A DNA stretch of 64,000 nucleotides from NCBI GenBank assembly GCA_023548195.1, contig JAJHZJ010000336.1:1468704-1532703 (forward strand), given 5' to 3'. The translations under genes were made by a program, and so were the position numbers. The notes under the pieces are model-generated. The model did not search any database, was not told where the DNA came from, and worked only from the letters and a program-made list of their open reading frames with translations. The stretch's first letter is position 1; each line of letters starts with the position of its first letter. Shown piece by piece: positions 19,151-32,124 of this stretch. This stretch comes from Bettongia penicillata ogilbyi. Lineage: Eukaryota > Chordata > Mammalia > Diprotodontia > Potoroidae.

Positions 19151-22100
19151 TGAGGAAACAAAAAAGAGCAGGCTTCCAAGCATATCAATTTATTAAGCAA
19201 TGCATGTCAACTGCTCAATAAACCAGGACTGGGCCCCCTCAGCTCTGGCATTGGATTTCCAATTTCATCACTGTGCTGCTAACTCAAGCCCTGATATCAC
19301 CTCACTCAGCCTCCTCTCCTCTTTCAATTGAAGGGTTGGATGGTAGGGTACCCTCCCAATGCCTTCCTTTAGAGAGGGCAAACATTGTCCTTGCAGCTCA
19401 CTACATTTTTCATCTGCTGCCCTGACTTGATTCAACTCTACAGAACAAGATGTCTCCTCAGCAGGGACCCCTTGATATGTCCTTCTGTGCTCCCTGCCCC
19501 TGCTTTCCTGCTATTACCCTCCTTTATGCTGTAAGCTCCTTGATGTTTTTTTATTCATTGCATTCTCAGGGCTTAGCCCAGTGCCTGGCACATAATGAGC
19601 AAATGAATACATATGTACAGGATTGGATAACACTGATGAGTAATGGTGGCTGGTAGTTCCCTTCTAAAGGAGCTGTCTATAAGCCTGGCATTAACAACAG
19701 AGGCATATGTTTGCAGTCTAATAGAAGCAAACTTCCAAAGCATGATGGAGTACTTCCCAAGACTCTTGATTCATATAGAGAGCAAATTACCCTACCCAGA
19801 ATGAACCTAAAAAGCATTGATTGGGATTATGAAGGCTTGGGGAAAGACTTAGGGACAATGGTGCTGTTTCCATCACTAATGCCACTAACAATGAAGATGG
19901 AATGCCAGTGATGAAAGACCAATATTTAAGTGAATAGATGGTTAAAAAGATGGCTCCTGAGAAGAGAGTTTGTATTTCTCTGACACAGATTAAAATATAG
20001 GAATGGTAAGTTGTTGACCAGGTTTAGAATGTACTTATTATGAGCCGGTAAAGCTACACTGGCCTGGACATGTCACAGTTGGAATGATGGTACTTGTAGG
20101 TGCTCTCAGAATAACTTCCCTTATAACGCAACCTCAAAACAGCAAGAAACATACTAAATCTATAATAATTAAAATAGCAACAGGAATAAAAGAAGCAAAT
20201 ACCTCTACATTAGGTAAATCCTTCTGGATAATAACAGATTGCTGAACTCCCACTCACTTATAACTACTCTGAGCCTGCCCACAGGCCTACTGTAAATTGC
20301 CTATTAAGCCTGTGTTTAAAGAGTTAGCTTTAGTGACTTCTAAACTGTCCCATCATAGCAGTGATTCAGTCTGATCTGCCCATATGTTGTAACAGGCAAA
20401 AAAACTTTTTTCCTCTGCTACACAGAATGGTGGCAGAGGGTAATTGGGGGAGGGAGAGTATGTAGGAAATATGGAAGGGGTTGGGAAGATATTGTGAACA
20501 GAATTAATTGGAAAGAAAGGGAATTCTGTGCCTGAGGGGAAAGGAACTACAAACTGAGATGGGATTCTCTGCTGCTGAAGTTTATACCTAGCAGGCATAA
20601 ACCTTCAATAGAACTTTGCCATCACCCATAAATCATGAAGGCTTAGGCTACTTAGCTCCAAGGTCTGCGTAGTATCTCAAGTGAAATTTGACAAAAGTGT
20701 AAACTGAGGCAAATGTACATACAAGATAACACTTATTAATACGGGCATACCGCCCGCTGTCTCCACTCATGTCAAAGACCCAGAGCCTAAGGACAGTTCC
20801 CCTTCTACAGGGTTTGGGGAGTGCAGGACCAAGAACAGAACAGGGTAGAGGACTGAGGGCAACATGACTGCTTACAGAACCGAGGCACAGGGAGCATTTG
20901 AATTGGTTGGAAACTTGGCAATGGTGGGGTTGCAATCATCCTCCCATTCTTCTCCCATCCACTAAGAAGTGTTTGAGTCCAGGTGCGAGATAACAGTCCA
21001 GACTTTTGGACAGCAAACCAGATATACCTGAAGGACAGGCTGGTGGCGTAAAGGTGTCAGGCCCAACTCCCTTTCTTTCAGAGGCATTCCCCAAGGTTAG
21101 CAAAATTCCTCAAGGTAAGAAGAGCTGGATTTTTAAACCTAACCCATTACAGTCTGGCTAAACTGTGAACTAAGTTCAGAGACGAAGAACCATGACTTAA
21201 ACAGCTACAGGACAAAAGCAGTTATAGGACAACATCTAGTACTTGTAAATAGAATCGATAAGAAAATGTTACAGGATTGATCTTAATCTTTCGGTTACCC
21301 CTTTGTATCTCTCGTAGATCATTTGTCTATAATCTGATCTTTAAAGATCCTTAATGCAATCGTTATCAATGGTAAGACATACTAACAATTTTTTTCTGGT
21401 AGAAGTACAAAACAATCTTTAACACAGTAGTTGAAGCAAGATTGAAGAAAGGATAAGGACTGATTAATCACAATACAAGCCACAGTAGAACTGTCTAAAA
21501 CCATGGACTAGACTTAGAAGGCAGATTTACATATCTCAAGGCAACTATGAAAATTCAGCAACCACAGCTACTTGAGAAGCAAAGAGCCAAAATAATACAA
21601 CGATGGTTATCCACATTGGCTAGCTTCCAGTCTCCTCCAGTAACCCACTCCCAATATCCATTTTATCAGCACATCTTGAATTTCATCTTGAATCTCAGAT
21701 GTCTCAGGTAGTCCTCTGGTCTGGGAATTGGCCTTATCCCTCAAGGTTGGGTTCTCTTCTGAAGAGTTCTCTTCTTTACGAGGCTTGCTTCTCTGGTATC
21801 ACTTGTAGAAATTCTTGGATGTTCTCGATAAAAGCTATTACAAAACATCTCAAAACAATTTAGTACAACCTTTTAAATATTTCTTCTCCAATAATTAGTT
21901 AAAACTAGATCCAACCTTCTAGTTCTGATAATATTAAATTAGGAAGCCACAGTTCACTTGAAACTGCAGAGATTTTACTTCTGATATATCCTTTGCTGTT
22001 TCTATCTTTTTTTTTTAATTTTCGTTTGTTCTATCCTTTCTAAACCTTGTACCTGATATAAACACTGCTAACAACAAACTAAAGGAAGAATCTTAAAAAA

Positions 22101-24340
22101 AAAAATAAGAGAATCTGACTTGAAAATGAGTCCTTCTACTTAAAGATTTAATATTTATCACAGTAGAAATATATAAGCTAAGGCTGAGTACTTTTCTAAA
22201 TTAGCATTAATTTCATTATCATTTAACTTCTACCATGTAAGTTAGCAAACTGTTACATTGATTTATTTAAGAAATTCAAATACAAACTGAAAAAGCTAAA
22301 TATTTTAAAATACCATAGAAGGCATAATTCTTAAAACCTTTCAAATTACATGTAAATACATCTGATCTAGCCTACAATATAAGTTAACAAGAGATTGAAT
22401 TTGGCTCCTAGTAGCAAGCACTAAGATATATGAGAAACACTTTTTGCAGAATAAGTAAAGAATTCTCATTTACCCCATAGAATTGGTACAATGTATGTTT
22501 GAAGAGCCTCATAAAGACAGTAAAAACATCCCCTAGTCAATAAGATATTAACAGTCTAAAAAGGCTGGATTGGCAATACAAAGAAAGTGAAAATAAAATG
22601 TTCTCATGTACAAGGCAATTAGAGACAGATATGAGTTTTTGCTATAGCTTGAAGGCAAACGACTGATGAATTTGCTAAACACGGAAGTGAAAAGGGCAAT
22701 GTTAATAAAGGCAAGGACTAATCCTCTCTGACACAAAGGTCTTTTTGTCAAATGTGTCGGACCCTGGACTATAAGAGAGGAAAACAGAAGTTGTAATCAT
22801 TATCAATGGCAGTTAGTATAAATGGTAAAAAGAATCTCACTTACCTTATTAATATATCCTTCCCTTCCTTACTCCCACAACCATATATAGGGAACACTAC
22901 TCCCTATACATGGGAAATAAGTGTGGAAAGGCTTTCAATATTAAGGAATTTTAATCAGCAAGGTAATGAGTCCATAGAATGGTTAATGAGGATATGGTCT
23001 AATAGAGAAGCAATTTAGAGTATTTGTTACTTGTAGAATCCCACCTGCTGGGAGAGCTTCCAGTTAATTTACTCTTGCAAAAAAAGTCAGTTGAATCATT
23101 TGAAGGTTCCACATGAGGACTGCCCTTTACCACTTTTTAGGATTCTAAAATAGAGAGTTGTGCATACATGGCTCCGTTAAGATGAATTTCTGATGGAGGA
23201 AAGCAGGAGAGAGGATGGTTTTAGTGAAGTACATTTATACTCTCTCTGCCATACTAACTCAGCCTGTTTTGGGTATAATTAGTTCTTGCTTTCTGGGTGA
23301 GGCATAACTTGAATGACTTCAGGCTTTCTATGGGCCTTTCTCACCACACCACCACCTAAGCCTGGGCAGATCAACTGGAAATGTTGGAGTAGAAGATGAA
23401 GGCACTTCCAGCTGCCATCTGGGCATATAAGGCTATTCACACAAATAGGTGTTCTAATTATGATGGGAACTGGCATGATGCCCACCACTATGTTAGACGA
23501 GAAGAGGGGTATTGTACTCTTTTGTAAGTAACTATTGGTGTAGCTTTTGAAACACTGGATGGACAAGAATGATAATTGGCCTACAGTTATACAGAGACAT
23601 CTGGAATCAGGATAGAAAGTATTCTTTTGCTCTGCCAAAATTTAGGACATCCCTGAAAGCAGCCTCTATTCCATCTAGTTGATTTTCTATCCAACTCAGT
23701 CTTGCAGAGCTATCCAAGCCAGATTTGAAAGACTTTTGGATGAGTCTCCTTAGGCAAAGAGACAAGGTTCCCCAAGATTCAGTTTGTTTTAAACGCAGGC
23801 ATATGTGGAAACAAGAGACTACATGCCAAAGTTATTGTGTCTTCAAAAGAGTAGAGGTGGGGGAGCTGACAGATACTGACAGTTTATTTTTATACCAAGG
23901 GTCTCTCAGTGGTGACATAGCCATTGTTGCGGAGTTCTTGGTAGAGAAACTTCTGAGGAAAGGGCACAGTGCTCTTGCACAGGTGAAGGTGGATGGAAAA
24001 ATCCCATTTGGCTTTGAGCTGTGGTGGCAGACCAGGGATAGTGATGTTTGTGGGTGTGATGGTTAGTGCCTGTCGAGGAGTTTACATTAATTTCCATGCT
24101 GACTATTGTGAATAGGACTAAATAAAATCTAAACCATTAATATTAATAAATATAATATATACACTATATTACATGTATTATATAATACATAAATAATAAT
24201 TAAATAAATATTAATAATAATAACCTTGGTCTGATGAGGGGCACAAACACAATATGTTTGCACAACATTCTTGTGAGTTCTCAGTGCCCCATCAATCTTC
24301 CACCAAAAAAATACATAAAGTTCCTATCACAAAAATAAAA
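19151..24340. other. Long intergenic stretch without recognised genes
   Basis: About 5.2 kb with only short fragments recognised. A LINE2-type tail is at about 19510-19620 (TAAGCTCCTTGATG ... CCTGGCACATAATGAGC), and AT-rich simple sequence lies at 24110-24230. Open frames of 60-119 codons occur on both strands (for example 23279-23638 minus and 23725-24066 plus). They have no recognisable domain, start context or splice sites, and the reverse strand from 24100 to 22800 reads as broken frames, perhaps an old retroelement. I cannot assign a function. Confidence 0.35.
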
Positions 24341-24349
24341 AAAAAAAAT

Positions 24350-24850
24350 TGAAGAAATAAATGACTTCTTTATAGGCCAAAGTACTGACCCTGAAGGCAG
24401 ACTGTGTAGAAATAATTAAAAAGATCATAGATATCAAAAAAAAAATTCAACCCATGAATTTAAAATACTCAGTACCAGAAGTAATACAAGGAAATTACTC
24501 ATCATCCTCAAACTCCTCAAAGTCATCAACATAGAGAAATATCTAGCTTAAGACTCCTAGGTATGCAGTGGTTAAACTTCAGAATTTTTATGCCAAAAAA
24601 GCAAATATTTCAAACAATCAAGAGAAAAGCTCTGGTTTATGAAAAAAATCAATTCAAATAGCCCTTAGCCCTTACATACAAGGAATACTTACATGCATGC
24701 CCTTCCTCCTTGTATACTTTTTTTATTCCTCTTAAGGCATAATTTTCATCCACAATAAATCAGATAAAGAGTTTAGAATGACTTGCCAAGAAACAAAGGA
24801 GATCAGCATAAACCTCAAAGATATATATCCAGAAAATTCAAGCCTAATTA
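24350..24850 (+). mobile_element. Probable LINE-1 ORF1 fragment of another subfamily
   Basis: It reads AKVLTLKADCVEIIKKIIDI..., followed by phrases such as CTCCTAGGTATGCAGTGG and CAATCAAGAGAAAAGC, which resemble the C-terminal part of an older marsupial L1 ORF1 with stops. A fortuitous AG (TTTATAG) precedes the open frame at 24375, so it can mimic a spliced exon. Confidence 0.4.
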
Positions 24851-26030
24851 ATCAATCAGTAATCATTTATTAAATGCCTAAAATGTGTCAGGCACTGTGC
24901 TAACTGAGAACACAAATACAAGTCATGAAAAAACACCTACTTGCAAAGGGCTTACATTCTAATGGGGGCGATAACAAAGATACATTCAATATATGTGGAA
25001 TAAATATAAAAAGTATATATAGAAATACAGGCAGAGTAGTTCAATACAAGGAGGTTTAAAGAGAAGAACACTAGTAGTTGAGGGGATCAGGAAAGGCTTC
25101 ATGCAGGTCATCTGTGAACCATACCTTAAAGAAATTCTACGAGGAAGAGGTGAGGACAGAGTATATGCAAGTCCTGAGGGAGAGCCAATGGAAAGACAGA
25201 GAGAGGGGAATTTGTGAGAAGGCCAGTTTGGTGGTCTAGTGAGTGAAAAAAGGAGAATAATATGTAATGGAAAGATAGTTTGAAACTTGACTGTTGAAAC
25301 TTGACTGTAAAGTGCTTTAAAGAGCCAATGAGGGGAATTCCTAATTTATCCTAGAGGCAAGAAGAAACCACTGGAGTTTCTTGAACAGGGAAATCACATG
25401 GTCATATTCGTGCTTAACAATATCCCTTTGGCAATGATTTGGAGGATGGATTGGAGCAGGGGAAAAAGCTGAAACAAAGACATCATCAAAGAACAAAAGG
25501 TCAGAAGAGAAGAAAGAGCTGAATTAATATTCCATGAATTAAAACTCAAACTAAACTCAAACTAAAAACCCATGTTCCCTGAAAATCAAATTAAATATTC
25601 TGAGGGTAGAGGAAGCAGGGGAAATAACACAAAGAGGTTATTCAAGTAGGGAGAGAGGAGTCAAGAGGGGAGCTGGAGATGTATTTCCACCTGGCTTGAG
25701 TGTGAGCAGGAAAGGAATAGTAACATTACTTTAATTTCTATAAATATGGAAAACTGTGGGTCAAGAGGCTAGGATAAAAGCTGTGGAGGAAATGGGTAAG
25801 GGAAGAGGTTGGTCTAATACTAGAAGTGAGTGGTTGCCACTGAAGCATCATTTACACAAGAGTGGTGAGGAAAAAGAGGAAGAATTGATAGAGGCTTTGT
25901 AATAAGTTTTATAGAAGGTGAATGGCAACTTTAGGAGACCACCTTCTCAAAGCCAGGATCAGACTTCCCAAGAAAGCATCACATCCCAGGAAAAGGGTTG
26001 TAAGGGTCCCTGAGGTGGTCAGCAATCAGG
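24850..26030 (+). repeat. Ancient ~1 kb dispersed repeat, complete-looking copy
   Basis: Ordered phrases: CATTTATTAAATGCCTAAAA, GTCAGGCACTGTGCTAA, GGGCTTACATTCTAATGGGG, GGAAAGGCTTCATGCAGG, AGTGCTTTAAAGAGCCAATG, CTAATTTATCCTAGAGGC, CACTGGAGTTTCTTGAACAG, CACATGGTCATATTCGTGC and GAGGATGGATTGGAGCAGG. It is the best copy for building a consensus in this window. Confidence 0.6.
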
Positions 26031-26272
26031 GTAGACAAGTAAGATAAGTTGACTTTCATGTTATTCAACTTCAACTGGGCCTTTGTTGCAGGAAAACAAT
26101 ACCTTTATTTTTCTCTGATTCCATATCTTATTCCTCACAAAATTTTTCCAAACATTCTCTCAAGAATTTCACCTTTCCCTTTCTCCAATGTGTTAGCCAA
26201 ACACCCCACTTCTTAATTTATTTGGAAAATTGAGGCCATTTAACATGAACTATCTTTTCTCTTTGTCTCTTC

Positions 26273-26674
26273 TGTTAAGGGCCAAGGTGGAGTGCAGGTA
26301 AAGTTCAGGTCAGAGTTTCTCTGAAGCCTGCTCTACAATTAGTGCTCACAAACATCTGTTATGGCTCTCCATGACCTATTGCTTTGTTGTATCCATGGGA
26401 ACCCAGAGAACATGCAAAATACAAGGACCTTGAGTGATGAGACAGGAGTTCCTGAAGATAATTACCCTGGGAAACAGAGGCCAGATTGGGATGTCTAAAA
26501 AGTAAAGTAAAAACATCCTCATGGGAATCACCTTGCTTGCTTGCTTGTAAGGGTCTATATAAACCCCTGGCCTCAGTTAATAAATGGGAATTGTCCTTTA
26601 CTTTCCCCGCCTGACCCATTCTTTTCTTCATCACCACTTCACTGAACCACTTGGAGATGCTGGCCATGCCCCCA
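26273..26674 (+). mobile_element. Solo LTR, second copy of the 560-947 family
   Basis: It starts TGTTAAGGGCCAAGGTGGAG and shares GTGCTCACAAACATCTG, TGGCTCTCCATGACC, CACTTGGAGATGCTGGCC and other phrases, in order, with 560-947. It keeps better promoter signals: a TATA box (GTCTATATAAACCCC, about 26552) and AATAAATGGGAATTGTCC (about 26579). The right end is near 26674 (GGCCATGCCCCCA) and uncertain, and no target duplication was found. No internal viral genes are adjacent. Confidence 0.7.
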
Positions 26675-27034
26675 TACCCTTCATCTCAGAACCCATAGCC
26701 ATCTAGAACAGCTTTAGGCTAGATGAAAGGAAAAATTGAACTACAACCATCTCAAAATGGGATGGATTGAAAGATGGGAGGCAAGGAAGGAAGTAGGTTC
26801 CCCTTAACATGAAGTCTCCAAGCAGTTTTTATAACCATTGGAGTCGGAGAGGGAGGGGAGTAGAATGTCCTAACACTAAATTCATCCCATATACTTAAGG
26901 AAGGCTAATATTCCTGCTAAGTGAATTGCATAGATAATGGAAGTCTACCCCACCTCTGATTACCAAAGCTTTGCCTCTTTTAATTTTTGGGGTGAAAATC
27001 TTTCTAAAATACATTGCCCATCCATTACCTCATG

Positions 27035-27125
27035 CTGTATAGAAGTGGTATAATAGAAAGAACATTGAAACTGGAGTTATCAGTTCTTGAATTGAAGCCT
27101 TGGTCTCTTACTAGTCCTGTGATTT
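27035..27125 (+). mobile_element. MIR-like SINE fragment
   Basis: TATAGAAGTGGTATAATAGA...AACATTGAAACTGGAGTTAT...TCTTACTAGTCCTGTGA is the forward start of a MIR/CORE-SINE, cut off by the RTE element at 27126. Confidence 0.5.
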
Positions 27126-28900
27126 GGTTGTTGTCCCTCTTTTTCAAAGAGAACCTAAGTGTCATCACCATGATAAAGTTAAGTTTCAGTGTGTCTGATT
27201 GTGGCTGATCAGACCAATACGAGCTCGGAATGCTCTACCACAGGTTGGGCACAGATAGTCTGTGTGAATATTTGGAGTGGATACTCCAAATTTGCTCTTC
27301 CTACGTTTACTTTGTGCTGTCTCAATTCTGCTTTGCTCATAGAGCACAGCACCCTTTCTGATGTAGGCACATCATGCTGAGTAGTCGTGTGCCAGTGTCT
27401 CAAATGCTGCACAGTCAAATCCAAAATTCTTGAGAGAGACCTTGAGAGTGTCTTGTATCACTTCTTCTGATCACCATGTGATCGCCTGCCCCATATGAGT
27501 TCTCCATAAAATAATCTTTCTGTCAAGCATACATTTTGCACTTGAACAACATGGCCAGCCCATTGGAGTTGCACTCTCTGAAGCATAGTTTGAATGTTTG
27601 ACAGGTCAGCTTGAGCAAGGACTTCAGTGTCTGGTACCTTATCCTTCCAGGTGATCCTCAGAATCTTCCTAATATAGTTCAAATGGAAGCAATTCAGTTT
27701 CCTGGCATGGCAATGGTAGACTGTCCATGTTTCACAGGCATACAATAATGAGGTCAGCACAATAGCTCTCTAGATCTTCAGTTTGGTAGTCAGTCTAATA
27801 CCTCTTCTCTTCAAACTTTTCTTTGGAACCTTCCAAATACTGAGCTAGCTCTGGCCATGTGTGCATCAACCTCATAGTCAGTGTGTACATCCCTGAAAAG
27901 TACACTACCAAGGTAAATGAACTTATCCACAGCATCCAAAACTTCTCCATTTATTGTAACTGATGGTTCCATGTATGGATGGTGTGGTGGTGGCTGATGG
28001 AGCACCTGTGTTTTCTTGGTGCTAATTATTGGGCCAAAATTATCATAGGCAGCAAAGAATTGATCCATACTTTGTTGCATCTCAGCTTCAGAGGCTGCAC
28101 TGAGTGCACAGTGACCTGCAAACAGAAAATCATTCACCAACACTCCCTCTTCTTTGGTCTTGGCTTATAGCCTTTTCAAATAGAAGAACTTACCATCAGT
28201 ATGGTAGTTCCCCTTGATGCCATGTTCATCCTCATTGAAAGCATTTGTCAACATGGCTGAAAACATCATGCTAAAAAGCATGGGAGCAAGCACACAGCCG
28301 TGTTTCACTCCACTGGTGATTGGGAAGGCACGAGAGCATTGTCCGCTATACAGAACCCAGGCAGACGTGCCTTCATGAAATTGACATACAATGCTGATGA
28401 ACTTCTCTGGGTAAACAAATTTTGACATAATTTTCCATAAGCCCTCACAGCTAACAGTGTCAAAGGCTTTAGTCAGATCTACATATGTTTTATACTCTGG
28501 CATTTCTCATGGAGTTTTAGGGCAGCAAACACCACATCAACTCTTCCTCAGCCCTTTCTGAAGCCACACTGGCTCTCAGGTATACAACCATCTTCCAGGT
28601 GAAGGATCAGCCTATTAAGGAGGATTCTAGCAAGAATTTTGCCAGGAATGACGAAGAGAGACTCCCCTGTGATTGTGGCAGGACAATCTATTCCCTTTAC
28701 TTTTATAGAGATGGACATTGGAGGCATCCTTGAACTCCTGGGGGATGACTTCCTCTTGCCATATAACCTGGAAAATTTCAGTCAGCTTTTGTATGAGCAA
28801 TGATCCCCTACCTAGTAAATCTCAACTGGAATAGAATTAGCACCAGGAGGTGATTTAAAGGCACATTTCTTAATCTCTCTAGGGTTGATTTCTCTAAAAT
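27126..28900 (-). mobile_element. RTE (BovB-like) LINE, 5'-truncated
   Basis: About 1.8 kb of an RTE-clade LINE in reverse. In element order it has an RT core (DLTKAFDTVSCEGLWKIM, then GVKHGCVLAPMLFSMMFSAM, then LFAGHCALSAASEAEMQQ), INGEVLDAVDKFIYLGSVLF, the thumb/C-terminal part with ACETWTVYHCHARKLNCFH and QWAGHVVQVQN, and the zinc-finger-like end. The 3' tail ends at 27126. The catalytic FADD-type motif reads FAGH, and frames are broken between 28143, 27760 and 27424, so it is dead. The 3' end is intact and the 5' half is missing. Confidence 0.85.
27458..28503 (-). pseudogene. RTE reverse transcriptase remnant
   Basis: Three broken frames (28503-28165, 28143-27811, 27760-27458) cover the palm through C-terminal regions of an RTE ORF2 protein, which normally holds an apurinic endonuclease plus reverse transcriptase. 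The palm catalytic pair has decayed (FAGH instead of FADD). No endonuclease domain remains. Confidence 0.8.
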
Positions 28901-28909
28901 GGAAATAAA

Positions 28910-28980
28910 CCTATAAGCATATATATGCATGTATGTATATGTATATGTACACACATATATAGGTTATACTTATAGGTAGC
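28910..28980. repeat. TATG/TA-rich microsatellite
   Basis: ATATATATGCATGTATGTAT and continuing TA/TG units adjoin the 5' end of the reversed RTE copy. Confidence 0.75.
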
Positions 28981-29814
28981 AACGTCATGGTTTAGATGTA
29001 ATTAAAGCAATTTACAAGACATCATATAAATGTGAGCTATTATTAAACAGTAACGTTTTTGTGTTCTTTATCTTTATAAGAGTATTCACCAGTTCCCTTC
29101 TGTTTTTAATCTGACTTGGGTTAGGAAACCAAATAACCAAGTTTTTTTAAAGAACTATGCATTACTAAGAGCAAAATGGCTCTGAGTAAAGAACTAAAGG
29201 ACTCTCTTGAATGGCTTTAATCTTGAGACTTTCAGATAGGTACAAGTATTCAAAAGCCTTTTTCATTTTCTATAGGGTTCCCATTTTCCACCACCACCAC
29301 CACCTGTGCTCCAGAGAGTTGAAATTTCCAAAAGTCTGGCATCCTAAGAAATAGGCTAATACCATACTTCAGTGTTAAAAATTTTATCTTTATCTTTTCC
29401 TTGTAATATGCATTAAAATGTGTTTTTACAAACATTTGAAACTTATCTTTGAGTTGTATATTTTGGCTAATCATAGTCTCAGAACAAACTCAGAACAAAC
29501 CTGCTTTTCCAATTTCTTATTTATCAACTTTATTATTACCTTGTGAAACCATCTGGATGAAAGTACATGGTAAACTACTGATTCTAATACATTGCCTCCA
29601 AAGTATTAATTATCCTATAGGCAGCATTTTTAAATACAGATTTTCAACAGTTCTACAGTTTTCAGGAAACCTTCATTTCTATGTGAAACATTACTACTTG
29701 ACAAATGTACTGTCTATGTTTTGGTATCCTCTAGTTATGTCCATTAATCTAGGAAAGTCCATTATAGGGTTACGCAGAGCAAGAAAACCTAGACCAGGGG
29801 TGGGGAACCTTCTT
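28981..29814. other. Intergenic, nothing recognised
   Basis: AT-rich sequence with a short (CCA)n run at about 29289. The last ~20 bp (CCAGGGGTGGGGAACCT, about 29796) resembles a hAT terminal motif but lacks a partner. The open frame 29449-29970 is not supported as a gene. Confidence 0.4.
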
Positions 29815-30560
29815 GGGTCAAAGAAAAAGAAAATATCGCAAGCAGACAGAAAGAGTTCAGATACTGAGGAGCCACGAGATCACACAAGATTTAACAGCCA
29901 TGACTCTGTTTACAATCAAATATGGGGAGATGTCCTCTCTGAATCATATAGGATCACAGAGGGAGTCTAATAAGAAAAAAGGTCTGGGAGTGGTTCCTTT
30001 ATATCTTAATGATCTTAAAAAAGAATGGAAATGAAAGAGAAAAGGAATATACTGGAGGCAGTGGCAAGGAGGAGGGGTGGAGGAGTTAGGGAAAATTTTC
30101 TCACATAATGACAGTGCACATTTAGACATTTATACAAACAAGGAGAAAGGAGTGCAGGGAGCAGGTGACACTACAACCTCACTCGCATCTAAACTGGTCA
30201 AAGGAGAAAAGAATACATATACACACACAGAGATGGGCATAGAAAATCTGTCACTCAACAGGGAAACAGGAAGAAAAGGAAAGAAGGGAGAAGAGGAAAC
30301 TAGAGGGAGATGAAGGAGAGATTAGTCTTAAAATCTAAGGATGTACAAAAATATTTATAGTTCTTAGAAATTAGAATGAAGGAATATGGTAGGGGAGAGG
30401 AACAAGGGCAAGGTTCTTATGCCAGGAATAATTTCCTTGGGAAAATGCCAATAGAATTTGTCCCTGAAAAAAAGGTCTTGGACAAGACTGTCCAGATATG
30501 GGAGATGGTGCAAGAAAGGACACAGACAAGAACTGGGCCAAAGAAGAAAATAGAGTCTTA
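29815..30560 (+). mobile_element. Old LINE-1, ORF1 end and ORF1-ORF2 linker
   Basis: GCAAGCAGACAGAAAGAGTT and GATCACACAAGATTTAACAG parallel the ORF1 C-terminal region of HAL1 at 9930-9995. The purine-rich linker that follows (AAGAAAAGGAAAGAAGGGAGAAGAGG) resembles 51700-52130. There are many frame breaks. Confidence 0.6.
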
Positions 30561-30569
30561 CAGGAGTTT

Positions 30570-30690
30570 ATAGGAAACACTCAGAGATGCTGGGTTCAAA
30601 TCCTACCTCTGCTGTACACTACCTACATAATCTTGAAAAGTCACTTCATCTCCCTGGGTCTCACTTTCTTCGCCAACATGTATCTGTACA
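30570..30690 (+). mobile_element. MIR-like SINE fragment
   Basis: GATGCTGGGTTCAAATCCTA, CACTACCTACATAATCTTG and CACTTCATCTCCCTGGGTCTCA form a forward MIR core. Confidence 0.55.
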
Positions 30691-32120
30691 GTTATCCCTT
30701 ATCCATTGCAACTTTCCCCATTATGATTTTGATATATTGCAGATCAGAACAAGAAATTAAATGGGAATTTGAGGGGAGTTTTGAGAAAGCCACAGACAAC
30801 CACAAAGGCCAGCAGATGACACAGAAATAGTTTAGAAACTCAAAAATGCATAAAATGTATGTATGGTATTATATAATATCAACCTATTTTATCTTTTAAT
30901 ACCATAATAATCGAGACTTCTGCTCTGGAATGAAAGGAAGGCCAACAAATTTTATGTGGATTTTTCAGATCCCAGAGATGTCACATCCCTAACCCCTGTG
31001 CTGGGGAAGGGATAACTATATAACAGTTTCAAGTCAAGCCTGGAACATGTTGCATACTGAGTATGGTCAACACCAGATTAGTAAAAAGGAAATACAAAGC
31101 AAAAGAATGGAGTCAGGAGCTTTGTAGAGGGGAGATTCCTTCTTCCAGGAGTCTTATGGTACCAAACTATCTTTAGGACCAACTCCAGCCATGTGGTATG
31201 AGAATGACACTTGGGAAACCACAGACCAGCAAGGAAAGCAGACTTCTCAATACGTCCCCAGAGATTTAGGAGAATTTTCCCTTGGTTGATGTTGAGTCTC
31301 TATTGGCTGAACTAAGATCTTACCTCTTATCTAAAGAGATCATTAACTCTGTTTATTTTCTGATATATTCTAATCTGTGTGACTTCTCTGTTTACTATTT
31401 GCTTAGATAAATAGATCTATTCACTATTTCCAATGGTTTCTTGTATAACTAGAATTTGTTAGGAAGGAGCCAAGCCAACCTCTCCTCTTTTTAAAGGAGA
31501 GTAGCCAAGAAGGATTCTTTTTAAAATTTTGACCCTCGGTACCCCTAGATCAGCAATATTTAAGGGACAGAAATAACTCTGAACTATATCCCTCTCTGAA
31601 ACTGGACAGAGGAAAATCCAGCTCGTAGCAATTCTGGAGGATGTCTGCCCCTCCCCCTCATCTGAGGCTCTCCTCTCAGGAGTGATGCAGACTTCATATG
31701 TTTAGATCACCTACATGGACACATATAGCTTACTGGATAGCACACACATTAGAGGGGAAGTTGCTTAAGGATGGAAAGGTAGGCTGGAGCCGGAAGATGG
31801 AGAACCTTGAAAGCTAAGATTATTAGACTTCTATGCTTTGATTCCATAGGCACTGGGAAGATACCTTAGGTTTTCCAAAGCTATGACTTTTTTGCACAGT
31901 CAGTATACTTGGGCACAAGGAATTAGCCCTCCATAAAATCCAATGGAGATTTTCATACCTGCTTCCCTGAATCAGAAATCTCACAGGCCTTGGTAAAGAG
32001 GCTGGTAAAAACTGTAGCTTTATTTCTGATGAGATTTCCCTCTTGAAAATAACGTTTGCTATGGAAACAAAGCAAAAATACACCATCATTTAGTTGAAAA
32101 CAAGTTAAGCCCTATTATTA
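30691..32120. other. Intergenic, nothing recognised
   Basis: Non-repetitive-looking AT-rich DNA with short open frames only. I see no repeat phrase and no exon signals. Confidence 0.4.
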
Positions 32121-32124
32121 GAAA

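Noticed and set aside
24375..24522. Apparent spliced terminal exon (TTTATAG followed by AKVLTLKADCVEIIKKIIDI and a TAG stop)
   Set aside because: The sequence that follows continues with phrases of an old L1 ORF1, and no partner exon or poly(A) signal fits. I treat it as L1-derived.
27189..27380. Plus-strand open frames in the RTE regions (also 58679-58914)
   Set aside because: They are antisense shadows of the reversed RTE C-terminal coding sequence.
29796..29813. CCAGGGGTGGGGAACCT as a hAT DNA transposon terminus
   Set aside because: Only about 17 bp match and no inverted partner or 8-bp duplication was found.
29449..29970. 173-codon plus-strand open frame
   Set aside because: Its second half is L1 ORF1 sequence in another frame. 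The first half is AT-rich with no features.
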